Origin: Hermatobates lingyangjiaoensis
Lineage: Eukaryota > Arthropoda > Insecta > Hemiptera > Hermatobatidae
Assembly: GCA_026182355.1 (NCBI GenBank)
Contig: JAPFBL010000164.1
Span: forward strand, 310,001-374,000
Reading direction: 5' to 3'
Length of the DNA: 64,000 nucleotides
Part shown: in pieces, positions 33,961 through 44,159 of the stretch
How positions within the stretch are numbered: the stretch's first letter is position 1
How the letters are laid out: every line of letters starts with the position of its first letter
Notes under the pieces: model-generated
Told to the model about the DNA's origin: nothing
The model's input: the letters and a program-made list of their open reading frames with translations, nothing else
Database searches by the model: none
Made by a program: the position numbers and the translations under genes

Positions 33961-34206
33961 CTCAATCAGTGTACGCACAACATACGGAGGGAGAGGAGAC
34001 AAGCAAAATAATATGCGAGAGGATCATGAATTTTAGTCCTGCTTGAATTCTTTGATGTTTGAATGTCTTGTTGGATCCTAGATTATCTAGTACCATATAT
34101 GTTCCAGATCCACTATTTAAGTAATTAGAAGTGTATATCTGTCTACTTTGTTTCTGTGACCGTGGAGCATGCTGCAACTGTTGGTCAAGAACGTCTAGAA
34201 CATGCG

Positions 34207-34305
34207 TCTTGGTTATCGCTCTCAGTATCTCCTAAGTCGGTTTCAAACCGAAAATCTAAGAGTGTAGTGTGTTTGATTCTCTATGTTAATCGTTTGTCGA
34301 TGTAC
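34207..34305 (+). mobile_element. Family B terminal repeat, single arm (unit 1)
   Basis: 'gtatctcctaagtcggtttc', 'aaaccgaaaatctaagagtg' and 'gtgtttgattctctatgtt'. The core is damaged (CTAAGTCGG for CTGAAGACGG). Confidence 0.5.
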
Positions 34306-34624
34306 ATCCCCACAATTTAATAAAACATAAAAACAATAATAAAAGTGATAATTATTAAAAAAAAAAGAAAAATCTATGTTGTCTGAAATAAAATTTGGTG
34401 TAATAAAACACATAATCAGAAATTTTAAATAACTGATTCATTTAATTGATTAATTTAAATGTGACTATTAAATTTTGGCACAAATATTGTAATTAAGTTG
34501 ACTGGTTGGAGTAATTGGTGAACACATGGAAAATATGGTAACTGTGCATGTGTGTGATTCAATAATGAAAAGAAATAAGTAACATTAGCATGAGCATCAA
34601 TTCATATGATTTAAGAATAAAATA

Positions 34625-34935
34625 GGGGCCAGGTTAGCCCTTGTGACAACATTCTCCCCTCTAGGACTGGTAGATACAGGATTCAATACCAACTCTAGCT
34701 CCCAATTTATTCATCCGGGAGGTGAATAAATCTGAGCATGTCGTCCCTTGAGAAGATATTAAAAAGTTGGTCCTGAGTCAGTAAAATGTCAGATACTCGT
34801 TAAAGATCTCATCTCTAAATACACTTGAGTTAGATAGATGTGAATTGTTCCACGAACAGGTGACAACTGGAGTGAAGGCTCATTACAAAGGCTCTCAATC
34901 AGTGTAGCCAACATACGGAGGGAGAGGAGACAAGG
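34625..34935 (+). mobile_element. tRNA-derived SINE (copy 6, in duplicated unit 2)
   Basis: Better preserved than its duplicate: 'gggccaggttagcccttgtg', 'ggactggtagatacaggatt', 'caataccaactctagc', 'catccgggaggtgaataaat', 'ctgagcatgtcgtccctt' and 'gtcagatactcgttaaag'. Confidence 0.65.
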
Positions 34936-35116
34936 ATAAATAATATCGAGAATCATGAATTTTAGTCCTCTTTTTTATGTATTTTGTGTTCTCTAGTTGG
35001 AACTTTAATTATATATATAATATTTATTGTTTTCATATTCCACTAATTTAATGTAATTATAAATTGATTTCTGTCTACCTTATTTTCTGTGACCGGGCGC
35101 GCATGTGGCAACACTT

Positions 35117-35254
35117 TGGTTCTCAACCGTCTCTGAACCAGTGACTTGGTTTCTCGTCTTATCTACCTGAAGACGGTTCAAACCGAAAATTAGAGTTTTA
35201 GTGTACAGATGTGTTTCTTTAGTGTCTCTATTGTTTTTGTCTACAATGAACTAT
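35117..35254 (+). mobile_element. Family B terminal repeat, single arm (unit 2)
   Basis: 'caaccgtctctgaaccagtg', 'cttatctacctgaagacgg', 'ttcaaaccgaaaattagag' and 'gtctacaatgaactatata'. The core is CTGAAGA, C, GGUU/AACC, GAAA, AAUU, A, with stem I weakened (CUAC against GAGU). Confidence 0.6.
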
Positions 35255-35340
35255 ATATATATATATAAATATTATATTTATATATACATACTATATATAA
35301 TAAATAATGATGTGTGTGTTATGTGTGTATGTATGATGTG

Positions 35341-35555
35341 AATTAATTACCACAATAAAACAAATATATATACATACAATGCTCCTAAGCCTTTCGTTAA
35401 CAACATCATTCAGAGAGCAAGTGAACTAAAAAAAAATAATATAACACAATCATGTATTTTTTGTTTAGTTCATTTAGCTCTCCTGAATGATGTTAACGAA
35501 AGGCCTTAGAGCATTGTATTAAAATATTTATTTCATTGTGGTAAATTTAATTCCA
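35341..35555. mobile_element. Fold-back element, family D (copy 2)
   Basis: Arms 'aattaattaccacaataa...caatgctcc' and inverse, loop 'cacaatcatgtattttttg'. The right arm reads CTCCTGAATGATG, an A inserted in the CTGATGA core. Confidence 0.65.
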
Positions 35556-35579
35556 TTATTATATCAAGAGTTATTGTTG

Positions 35580-35613
<34 letters not shown>

Positions 35614-35812
35614 GTCACTTCTGCTTGTAAGAGATCAGAATATAATAAATATTTAATTTGGAATCATTAATTTTTAATCTTTATCGAATAGAAAAGTATT
35701 TTGAGAAAATGATTAACGATTTGTTTAGAAAAGATAAAATGAAGTTTTGTGTGTTAGAGAAGAGTGATTTTAGCTTGTGTGAATTAGGTGTGTGTGGTGT
35801 GTTGTGTGTGTG

Positions 35813-36023
35813 AATTAAACACCATAATAAACAAATATATGTTACATACAATGCTCCGCCTTTCGTTACAACATCATCAGAGAGAAAAATGAACTAAACA
35901 AAAAAAAATATAACACAATCATTATATTTTTTGTTTAGTTCATTTAGCTCTCTGATGATGTTGTAACGAAAGGCCTTAGAGCATTGTATCTAATATATAT
36001 TTATTTATTGTGGTGTTTAATTC
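35813..36023. mobile_element. Fold-back element, family D (copy 3)
   Basis: Same arms as copy 2 with an intact right-arm hammerhead-like motif (35947-35982). The left mirror at 35855-35895 has small deletions (gctccgcctttcg). Confidence 0.7.
35947..35982 (+). ncRNA. Hammerhead-ribozyme-like motif, family D
   Basis: GCUCU (35947-35951), CUGAUGA (35952-35958), unpaired U, stem II GUU/AAC, GAAA (35968-35971), palindrome AGGCCU (35971-35976), U (35977), AGAGC (35978-35982). Stem I pairs at all five positions. Confidence 0.65.
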
Positions 36024-36235
36024 ATATATTATATCAAGAGTTCTTGTTGATTATTAATTTATATATATATATATATGTGTCACTTCTGCTTGTAAGAGAT
36101 CAGAAGTATAATAAATATTTAATTTGGAATCATTAATTTTTAATCTTTATCGAAAGAAAAGTATTTTGAGAAAAAAGATTAACGATTTGTTTAGAAAAGA
36201 TATAAAATGAAGTTTTGTGTTTAGAGAAGAGTGAA

Positions 36236-36540
36236 CTTTTAAAAGCCTATGGTGAAACAAGTTTGATGGATGGTGTTAGAAGTGTGTTGTGCGGGGATAT
36301 GGAGTACAGTGGTGCGTGGGTGGTGTGGGAGGCCACGTGTATGCACACGTGTCACCCAAAGAGTTCTCCTTCATCACACCTAATGCTGCCCTTCCGCCGC
36401 CCCACGCTATTATCAGATTTAATTGAGAGGAAACAAACGCCTACCAAAAATAAATTACAAAACAGTTCACTAAACTGCAAACAACAGAAAACACTTCATT
36501 TTATTGTCCCATTTATATAAACTGTCTTCTGCTCAGAATT
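36236..36540 (+). other. GC-richer island with E-box-like palindromes, unidentified
   Basis: 36255-36420 is clearly richer in GC than its surroundings and holds 'ccacgtgtatgcacacgtg', two CACGTG/CACACGTG-like motifs. An open plus-strand frame spans 36215-36520 (101 codons, Ser/Pro/Cys-containing), but I cannot match it to a family and no splice sites stand out. It could be a regulatory island or an old coding fragment. Confidence 0.25.
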
Positions 36541-37540
36541 AATTTCAATTTCGCAACCATTAAAATTATCTGCTTGGTTGTACAAGTAGTTTAGCGTTAA
36601 TTACGTGGAATGCTATAGTATGTAATATTTTACAACTGTCTGTAAAATAATTAGAAATAAACAAATCATAATTAAAAACAAATTCGAAATAAAAACATAT
36701 ACTTCCTAGAAAAGGGGACAAAAGATCTCAAATTAAATCAACTAAAGGGAATCTACGTTCTGAATGTAATTTCTGAAATCACAACACTGTTAAGAACATG
36801 CCTAATGGACTCGGATAATCTTAATAGAAACGAAACTAGGGGAAGAAACAATGCATTGATTTTAATTATGGCAACATAAGAATTGAAAACAATATGAAGT
36901 TTGACAGCATTAATAGCATAATAGCACACTTCTTGGAATCTTAATTGCTTACTACCTCAGTTTTAGTGATTAGAGTATTTTAGCAAAAGCTGTAACGTGT
37001 GGTCTAGTAATGAGCTTCCTTGATTCTAGTAGTAGTCACGAAAGGTGACTATAGTACTTATTGACTATAGTACTTTGATTAGTAGGTGGATGTAATCTAG
37101 TGAATAGCGTAAATTTACTAGAAGATGTAATGTGTGCTCTAGTAATCAGCTTGCTAGCATCTTTACTAACCATGTGGGATGAGATTAGAGTACTTTGATT
37201 AGTAGGGACTGCAGTCTTGTGATTTGGGGGGTGAAGTCAGTCGCCTGCTCGTGGTGCCCCCTGCGTAATCTAAACGATTGACCTAAAGGTTAGCCTTACA
37301 AAACGCTGATCAATGCCTTCTGCAAACCTTGCTCGAACCTTCTCAGGACATTTCTAATGGAATTCCGGAGGCCTAAATTACGTTAATTTTTAGAATTCAA
37401 TGAAACTTTTACCTTGTCAACGTTGATATATAGTTTATTTGGCCATTGCAAATGTTGAAGCAGGAGTAGCTGCCAAAACTCTTAAATATTATGAAACAAG
37501 CTGCTGTGCTGTTACAGTTCTGAAATGACTTCGAAACACT
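36541..37540. other. Intronic stretch, no gene assigned
   Basis: No assignable frame. Two imperfect direct repeats occur at 36990-37205 ('gtgtggtctagtaatgagct', 'gtactttgattagtaggtgg' and their echoes). Sequence from about 37310 may already belong to the LINE fragment that follows. Confidence 0.35.
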
Positions 37541-37547
37541 GCTTCCG

Positions 37548-37800
37548 GAGTTTATATCGGCATAAAAAATAACCTCACAACCAAATGCATAATTCTGCAA
37601 GAATTAGAAGACAAGTGAAAACTGGAGGCTGTCTTAGTGGGAGTTTGGAAGAAAATCGGCATTTCAAAATCGGCAGATTGTACAACCCACCAGGAAACTT
37701 ACCTTCATATGAAGTGCTACAGAAAACGAACCATCAAGTCCTTCATTATAATTGTTGGAGACTTCAACAGCTCGTTTCTAAGATGAGGTACGCAAGATTG
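37548..37800 (+). pseudogene. LINE apurinic-type endonuclease fragment
   Basis: One frame reads GVYIGIKNNLTTKCIILQEL, a stop, then KLEAVLVGVWKKIGISK. A +1 shift gives YNPPGNLPSYEVLQ, and another shift gives KSFIIIVGDFNSSF followed by R-stop-G. This is the order of the endonuclease of Jockey/CR1-type LINEs (GVAI...LEAVAV...YNPP...GDFN...WG), with GDFN at 37757-37768. At least two frameshifts and two stops. Downstream to about 38750 further LINE-like pieces are possible but not assignable. Confidence 0.7.
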
Positions 37801-38784
37801 ATATTAGTTGAAAGACATGCAAAAACTGGAAGAGAACAACCCCGTGGAGGTCATTCATACATCTCCAACGCCAAGAAACTTTCAAGGTCAGACTTTGAAA
37901 TGAAGCAGATACAAATTTAAGATTAAATCAAAGTCAAGCTGTTGAAGATTCAGCAGGATGCAGTCACCCAAGTTATCCACCTAACAACCAAAACTAACAA
38001 GAATAAATATATGTGTCGACACTTTATTAGAATTTTAAGGAACCGAACTGAGTTAAATATAAATGACAGAAAGACTCACATTCTCTGAAATACCTGATGA
38101 AGCTGTCAAGCAAATGAACAAAGCTACTATCAACTGTGCGTTAAAATCCATAGAAGGCGAGTAAAGGCGTACAAAACTTTCTTGAACACATCCTTGACTA
38201 CTTTCAGAAAAAATGGCAAATAGCCAGGAAAACTGTAAAGCTAACATGGACTAATGAAGACAAATACTTGTGTAATGAATAATGTTTTATGACTTCAAAA
38301 TTATTTATCAGAATTCATTCAAACGTAATACTTAGACTACAAAAAAAGAAATTGGAAAATAGTTCAAATTGTCATATGATATTTAAGAAAAAAAATTATT
38401 AAAACTGTATAAAATCAAGTTGAATTGCACTGAGGAGTAATTATTTCAAAACGTCTAGGTTGTAAAAACTTTATGGTCGAGCTGGACTGCTGCAGAGATG
38501 GTACAAAGGCTCACAGATATAACTCTCGGCATAACGATGGTTACCTTCCAACAACTCGTAGAGTACCTCAGAAAAACCTATATGAAACCACACGGTCTAA
38601 CCAACTGCTTGTGAGTACACTAAGCAAAAATCAATCAATCAAGTAAAGAGAAAACAATACACAGAACAATCGGAAAAACGCCACTTATATCTTGCCTGGA
38701 AGAGGAACCCTTGGACATTATCAAGCTTTGAGGTAAAGAGAGCATTCTCAAAAACCAAACTCAAAAAAAAAAAAACAAATAGCA

Positions 38785-39058
38785 GGAACTGACAGATCCG
38801 GGTTCAATTTCCATTCTGGCTCTCGACTTTTTTACATAGGAGGTGAAAAAATCTGAGCACATAGTCACACAGCGAGAACAAAAGCTGTTGTTCTTGATCC
38901 TGTACGATGTCAGCTCCTTATTAAATATCCCTGCTAGTACAAAGTGCACTTAAGTTAGTTAAGTTAATTAGAACTCCGAATACAAAATATTTAGGGACAT
39001 GCAATATCCCTTGAGGAATCATTTGCCAAATGTGTAGCTTTCCAACAAAAAAAAAAAG
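38785..39058 (+). mobile_element. tRNA-derived SINE (copy 7) with A-rich tail
   Basis: Starts within the tRNA-like part at the B box 'ccgggttcaatttcc'. Then come 'cataggaggtgaaaaaatct', 'gtacgatgtcagctcctt', 'cacttaagttagttaag' and 'gggacatgcaatatccctt', ending in an A-run (39048-39058). Confidence 0.7.
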
Positions 39059-39324
39059 AAGACACTTGTACAATGTCTTTACCTTCATTTTATTAAAACT
39101 GCATCAATTAAAACAATTAATTTATTATAAATAATTTTTTTTAAATGAAGATAATAATTAAAAACCAATTATTAATTTAAATATTTTGTATTAAAAGATA
39201 ACTTTTTTCAATTTAATTACTTTACTTAAATTAAATACTAAAAAGAATTACTTTCATTTAATGATATCATTAAAAATGATACAATATTTACATTATTAAT
39301 TATCCACGTGTCTTTTATTATAGA

Positions 39325-40709
39325 CTAGCAAACGTACCCGTCTTTGACGGAATCAAAAATTCTATTATACTTGGTATTCCAAAATATCAATTATAGTATT
39401 ATACTCGTACTAATACTATAATTAGAAGTTATAGAATAATAGAAAATACCATTATTAGTACAATGTTAAACAAATGCCTCTGTATACACCACATTAGCTG
39501 TCTGTCCTTCAGGTTCACGGAAGAACAAACAGTTGGAACCTCTGACTCTAGAGGAACTAAACTATAGTTGACCATGTGAGGAAAACTTGGTCTCGCTAAC
39601 TTGATATCCTGCGTTAGATAAAGTCTCCCTTTGCGACTTAGTTAACTTCATTGCGAAATAGACTCTGACGGGACTTTGCAATCATTTCAATGGAAACAGA
39701 CAGTGGCTCGGAATCAATGATATGCGTGGTATACACACAGACTCCCCATATACCACATCCAGTCATTATGTCCGCCTCTGTGGCATATCTGTGTAGAGCA
39801 CGAACTCAGAGTCGTGTCCCGAACGCTCAGTTTTAGTGCACTCATGTTTCGTAACATGAAATTTGTTACTGCTACTAAATTGCAGCATGATTGGTGCTCT
39901 TACTTTAAGTTTTTACTCATGAGCAGGCAGTCCAGGAGAAATAAATTCAGAGTCAAGAAATTCAATTAGATAATGAACTGCTTCTTCATCACTAATCCAA
40001 TCTCTTTACTGACTTGTAAGTTCTTTCCTCGGTATGATATTGCGTACGAACTTGTTTGTTGATTTTTCCTGCCTGTTCATATTAAGAGTTGAGAATTGCT
40101 CGTTTACAAAACTATTTATTCGTAATAGATAGTACATCCTCAACTCTGGGAAACACCTTTTCAAAGATGTCAAATACGCAATATATTCATATGCTCCAAT
40201 GAAATTAAAATCAACTAACAATACCTACTTGCCACACCTGTGTATTTTCAAAACAAACTTGTCTGTGAAGTTAGGAAAATACGCTTAAAGCCCTATAACT
40301 TCGTTTCTGTACTGAATTATGAATCTATTTAAAACCCGTATTTTAAGTTAGGCATACACAAATCCAGTGTCAAAGTTTCAGCTCGCCATGTCTTATGGTG
40401 GCTGAGTTTACTTGTGACAAACGTTTTTGCTTTAAACGTCCATAACTTCACTTCTACGTTGAATTTCCAATCAATTCAGAGCCTATATTTTAAGTTGGAC
40501 CTACACAAATCTACTGTAAAAGTTTCAGCTTTATATGTCTTATGGTAGCTGAGTTTACTTGTGACAAAGTTTTGCGGACAAACAGACAAACCGACAGAAA
40601 TTTTTCTAAGGGTGGATTAGGTTTCTCCAATGTATGAAACGTAAAGAAAACTTGAAATGAGTCAGTTCCCTGCAATGTACAGACAAAATCATTATTTTAT
40701 TTATATAGA
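39325..40709 (-). mobile_element. Helitron remnant with both ends (about 1.39 kb)
   Basis: On the minus strand it starts with TCTATATAAATAAAATAATG (5' end at 40709, flanking A) and ends with the hairpin CCGTC/GACGG, then 'tacgtttg' and CTAG at 39325, followed by T. TC...CTRR ends and insertion between A and T are the Helitron hallmarks. Helicase pieces lie at 39460-40220. The 40220-40640 part is non-coding and holds two diverged copies of about 130 bp ('gtcttatgg.ggctgagttt', 'tacttgtgacaaa'). Confidence 0.8.
39460..40220 (-). pseudogene. Helitron Pif1-type helicase C-terminal fossil
   Basis: Minus-strand pieces in order: RINSFVNEQFSTLNMNRQEK, RKELTSQ, the PTEFLxSxxxSGLPAHE-like region, a GTRL-like segment (39840-39780), YATEADIMTGCGIWGVCVY near 39760, FAMKLTKSQRETLSNAGYQ near 39640 (the FAMTINKSQGQTL motif), SETKFSSHGQL, and the PEGQTANVVYTEAF region near 39490. 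Stops and frameshifts interrupt it. The Rep/HUH part and the N-terminal helicase motifs are absent, so the copy is non-autonomous. Confidence 0.75.
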
Positions 40710-40899
40710 TAACAATTTTATTTACTAAATTAAAGAATTCAAAATAATCTGTTTTTGTTTTTTTTTTTTTATTTAATTATATGCATTAAGAAGACATATC
40801 TTTCAGATACTCTTCAATTTTCCTAAACAAAAATGTCAACTAATTTTTGGTCTTAATTTTTACAACATAGTAGAAAGAGAAAACAAATAATGTGTTAAT

Positions 40900-41190
40900 T
40901 AGAAGCCAGATTATGTCAGTGGCAACGTACTCTCCTCTGAACTGGTAGGTCTGGGGTTCAATACCCACTGTGGCCCTCGATTTAGTCACATGGGAAATGA
41001 ATGAATCTGAGACGTATTCCCTTGGAGAATCTGTACGATGTCAGGTACTCTTTAAAGATCTCTACTCTTGAGTTAGGTAAAATGTATGACTCCCAACGCA
41101 AAATCAAGGGGAAATGCAATATTCTCTCAAGAATATCATCATCGGAAGGCTAGCTTTGTCAGTCTTTCAGCTCTCTACAAAAAAAAAGTT
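40900..41190 (+). mobile_element. tRNA-derived SINE (copy 8) with A-rich tail
   Basis: Head 'gaagccagattatgtcagtgg', B box 'ggggttcaatacccact', body 'catgggaaatgaatgaatct' and 'gtacgatgtcaggtactctt', 'gggaaatgcaatattctctc', tail 'acaaaaaaaaag' at 41175-41186. The clearest full-length copy, about 285 bp. Confidence 0.75.
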
Positions 41191-42005
41191 AATTAGACTG
41201 TTTGAGTGTAGGCCACTACATATTTTGTCATTATATATGGAATCCTTGCCTCTCATAACTTGTTTGCCGGTGGGATTCCGGCAATATTGACTGACTGAAT
41301 AGCGATATAGCCCATGGTTTGAATGAAACAATTCAAAATGTAAATAATCCAATCGGCTAAAAATACACAATTAACATAATTATTTACTTAAAAAAAAGTT
41401 ATTCAGATTTGTACTTTAATAAATGATCTCTACAAATAACTTTCTTTTTTTTTTTTAAAAAAAAAGAAAAAATAGTCTTGGTAATGATTCAGCTCTAAAA
41501 AAAGCCTTTGTGTTCAGCAACTTGTTAAAACAAAGAATAATGGGACTGCTGGACTGTATTTCAGCAGTGCAATTAGTTGCGTTTAATGACCAGAAATGAC
41601 ACTGTTTACGCAAATGACTAATCAGATAATCGTCTAACGACCTACCTCTATAACTCAAAACAAACCTACTTTGGCAAACACTTTTAATTTAATATAAATA
41701 TTTATTGGTTTATAAATTTTAATTAATATAATTTTTTTCTATTACGAGTTAATCGGTGTACATATATTTAATTTTAATAAAATAATAAATAAATAATTTT
41801 AAATAAATTTAAGGTAATAATAATAATTTTCTACATAATTTACCAACCACTAAATTTTATCCCTCATAGTTTTTTTAGAAACGTTGGATAGAATTTGTAC
41901 ATTAAAATTAAATTGGTTATACAAATAACATTGGTTAAACTGGTGTAATTTATACAATTCATTATATTGATACATTATATTATATTGATATATATCTATA
42001 TATAT
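41191..42005. other. Intronic AT-rich stretch, nothing recognised
   Basis: No assignable frames. TA-rich from about 41670 onward. Confidence 0.45.
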
Positions 42006-42007
42006 AA

Positions 42008-42175
42008 CAATTCAAAATTGAAGATAAGTAACACACATTGTAAAGAAACACACTTACAAACTCAAATTTTCGGGTAATCCTGAAGAGGGAGTTTCTTTAC
42101 TTTGTGTGTTACCTAGCTTCAATTTTGAACTGTTATTGTGTGCACTTTGGATCGTCTTTCCGTTTATCAAGTGTA
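42008..42175. mobile_element. Fold-back element related to family B
   Basis: Left 'aattcaaaattgaagataag' and 'gtaacacacattgtaaagaa' pair with right 'ttctttactttgtgtgttac' and 'cttcaattttgaact'. The centre has 'ctcaaattttcgggtaatcc' and 'ctgaagaggg', so the ribozyme has collapsed. Ends 'tttggatcgtctttccg' as in family B. Flanked by TA tracts. Confidence 0.6.
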
Positions 42176-42202
42176 TATATATATACACATATGTATATAT
42201 AA

Positions 42203-42427
42203 ATTTTCAAACCACAATATGAAATGGGAAAAAAAGACTAAAATGTTTCAACTGTAACAAGCGATCTTCGTCAGAGTCAAAAACCCAACGAGGGTTTTTT
42301 GGGTTAGTTGGGTTTTTGACTCTGACGAAAACCGCTTGTTACGCTTGAGAAATCTCAGTTTTTTTTTCCCTTTTGATATTATGGTTTCATCATTGATTGT
42401 TATTTCACATGTTTATGTGAAATCTAT
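42203..42427. mobile_element. Fold-back element, family A (copy 10)
   Basis: Left minus-strand motif near 42240-42281 and right plus motif near 42319-42361, the latter CTGACGA, AA-ACCG...CGCU, then GAGAAAT in place of GAAA. Loop 'caacgagggttttttgggttagttg'. In TA-rich sequence. Confidence 0.65.
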
Positions 42428-42449
42428 ATCTATACATATATATATAATA

Positions 42450-42838
42450 GAAGTTTATCAGATTCAATAATAGTTCTTCAGATTCAAATTAAACTCTCAT
42501 TACCAACGTTTCGGTTTTTATTGAAAATCTTTCTGAAATCCACAAAGTGTTTTCTCTGTAAAATAATCTGTAATGTAATAGTTTTTCTGTTTCAAAAAAT
42601 TTTATACTTCTGTAAGTTCTCTTACTAACCTATTGACAAAATTACTATTATATTTTCTTATTTATAACTTTTTGCTCTTTTTATGTATGTTTGGTTTTTG
42701 AATGATTGTATTATTCCTTATATTTCCTCTGTTTTTTTAAGGCTATGAAGTTTAATTTCAACCTGAAGAACTGACCGAATTCTGATAAAATTTTATTTTG
42801 TTTCTACTTCATGGTCCATACTGTTATTAACATTTATA
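42450..42838. mobile_element. Family C element, diverged, with about 190-bp spacer
   Basis: Left arm 'gaagtttatcagattcaata', 'aaactctcattaccaacg', 'tttcggtttttattgaaaat'. Right end 'ttcaacctgaagaactgacc', 'gaattctgataaaattttat', 'gtttctacttcatggtcc'. The right-hand 'ccgaaacgttgg' block is deleted. The spacer is T-rich without coding sequence and resembles the region before the arm at 29406. Confidence 0.55.
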
Positions 42839-42842
42839 TATA

Positions 42843-42957
42843 TTTCTTAATTCTGCCTATGAAAAGGTTTTTAAAATAAAACCAAAACGTTGGCATTGAG
42901 AGTTTGTTTTTGAACATAGAAAATTGATGAAATCCTAATTGAATAATGCACCTGCAT
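42843..42957 (+). mobile_element. Family C terminal repeat, single arm
   Basis: 'tctgcctatgaaaaggtttt', 'aaccaaaacgttggcattg' and 'gaaaattgatgaaatcctaa', a variant closest to the arms of the endonuclease element at 12757. Confidence 0.55.
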
Positions 42958-43439
42958 ATATCATTAACTATTAAAAATGTAATAACCTGGTGAAGAACAA
43001 TTAACCACAATAATGGTAAAAAAATAATCTTTATGATATTGGTTTTGACTGAGCGTTTTACGTAAGTCTCAGTTTCATTTCTTTGTTTACTTTCATAACT
43101 GTTTACTGTGAAGAAGTATCTGTTATATAAATACTTTTCCATTTTGACTAGGTTATATCAACTTGCTTATAATTTATTCAGTTATGTTTATGAACTTCAT
43201 ATACAGAATAATGATTCATAAATCAGTACAACAGAAAATCACGAAAACTGATCAAATTATGAACTTGTTTTTATGTTTATAAAATATGTCACTTATCCAA
43301 CTCCTATTTTAATCATCTCTTGATTGCAGGAAATTAGTTTTGTAAGATCTCTCGGTCAGAAGATTGTAAATGGCAAGATTGTGGTTGTTTTTAATGAAAC
43401 ATATCTAAAGAAAGAGCTCATACCTATGTGCTCCAATAT

Positions 43440-43800
43440 ATACATATATGATAGAGTTTGATCATTTTTTGAATTTAAATCATACTTTCATTGTAGATGT
43501 TTCAGTTTTATTTAAAATATTTATCTTGAACAGAAATAAAAATATTTGAAATTGAAAAACCGTGCAGATGTGTATGAAAACATGTCATTAGTACACTGGA
43601 AGTCTCAACTGTGTAAATTCCCCAATTCAATATTCATATTTATAACTGTTGTAATGCTGAACTAGTAATTTTTCATTTTCAACCAATTTTCTTTCTATCT
43701 AAGAAAATGATTTGAAATTAAATAGAAACGTCTGCATTGAGAATTTTAAATTTAAATACTGACAGAACCCCGATACATTTTCTACCTTCTCGATTGATAT
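43440..43800. mobile_element. Decayed family C fold-back
   Basis: Left 'aaatcatactttcattgtag' and 'atgtttcagttttatttaa', right 'gatttgaaattaaatag', 'aaacgtctgcattgagaa' and 'actgacagaaccccgatac'. Arms still recognisable, ribozyme block eroded. Confidence 0.4.
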
Positions 43801-44022
43801 ATCTCAGTTGATACATCGGTCAAATTTTATTTATATATTAAAAAAAAAAGAAACACAAACGAAAACGACTATGATTAAATTGAGTTTGCTCCATTGTTTA
43901 AACTTTTATAAAGTGAGTTTAATGTGTGATGTTTTTTATTTGTGTTACTTTTCTTTTAAAAGTATTGGTAGTTTTCAATCCTGCCGGACCAGGTTTCATT
44001 TATATACTATATACATTTGCAG

Positions 44023-44148
44023 GCAAAGAATCTCTTGAATTTTCAAGGAAGTACCCAAGATACCACAGTCTTTCACAACTTCTATCTCGTCTGGGCCACC
44101 GTAACCTACTTATAATTGAAGAAATTGTTTTAAGAAAGACATTTTTAA
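44023..44148 (+). CDS. Candidate coding exon of an unidentified plus-strand gene
   Basis: I do not recognise the protein. The segment is bounded by a good acceptor (catttgcag at 44014-44022) and a consensus donor (gtaagt at 44149-44154), is 126 bp long and is open in one frame, entering and leaving in phase 1. It reads KESLEFSRKYPRYHSLSQLL then SRLGHRNLLIIEEIVLRKTF, mixed and hydrophilic, unlike the low-complexity frames common here. Upstream the same frame stays open (VLVVFNPAGPGF), so the exon could start earlier. No companion exon was found. It would lie inside the receptor intron on the opposite strand. It could also be chance or a fragment of an unknown transposon. Confidence 0.35.
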
Positions 44149-44159
44149 GTAAGTTTTGC

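Larger units (their letters stand above)
33395..35255. repeat. Tandem segmental duplication, about 0.92 kb units
   Basis: Unit 1 (about 33395-34312) and unit 2 (about 34313-35255) share order throughout: 'aataaaacataaaaacaat', 'cagaaattttaaataactga', a SINE copy, 'ttgttccacgaacagg', 'gtgaaggct.attacaaagg', 'agggagaggagacaag' and a family B terminal end with 'tcaaaccgaaaat'. They differ by very many one- and two-base indels rather than substitutions. Confidence 0.7.
35310..36235. repeat. Tandem segmental duplication, about 0.46 kb units, each with a family D fold-back
   Basis: Unit 1 (about 35310-35780) and unit 2 (about 35785-36235) both contain the family D palindrome followed by 'tatatcaagagttnttgttg', a (TA)n tract, 'cacttctgcttgtaagagat', 'tttaatttggaatcattaat' and 'gattaacgatttgtttagaa'. 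They differ mainly by small indels. Confidence 0.75.

Noticed and set aside
37585..37920. A 111-codon host protein
   Set aside because: Its frame mixes LINE endonuclease pieces; YNPPGN and, in the next frame, GDFN show it is a frameshifted retrotransposon.
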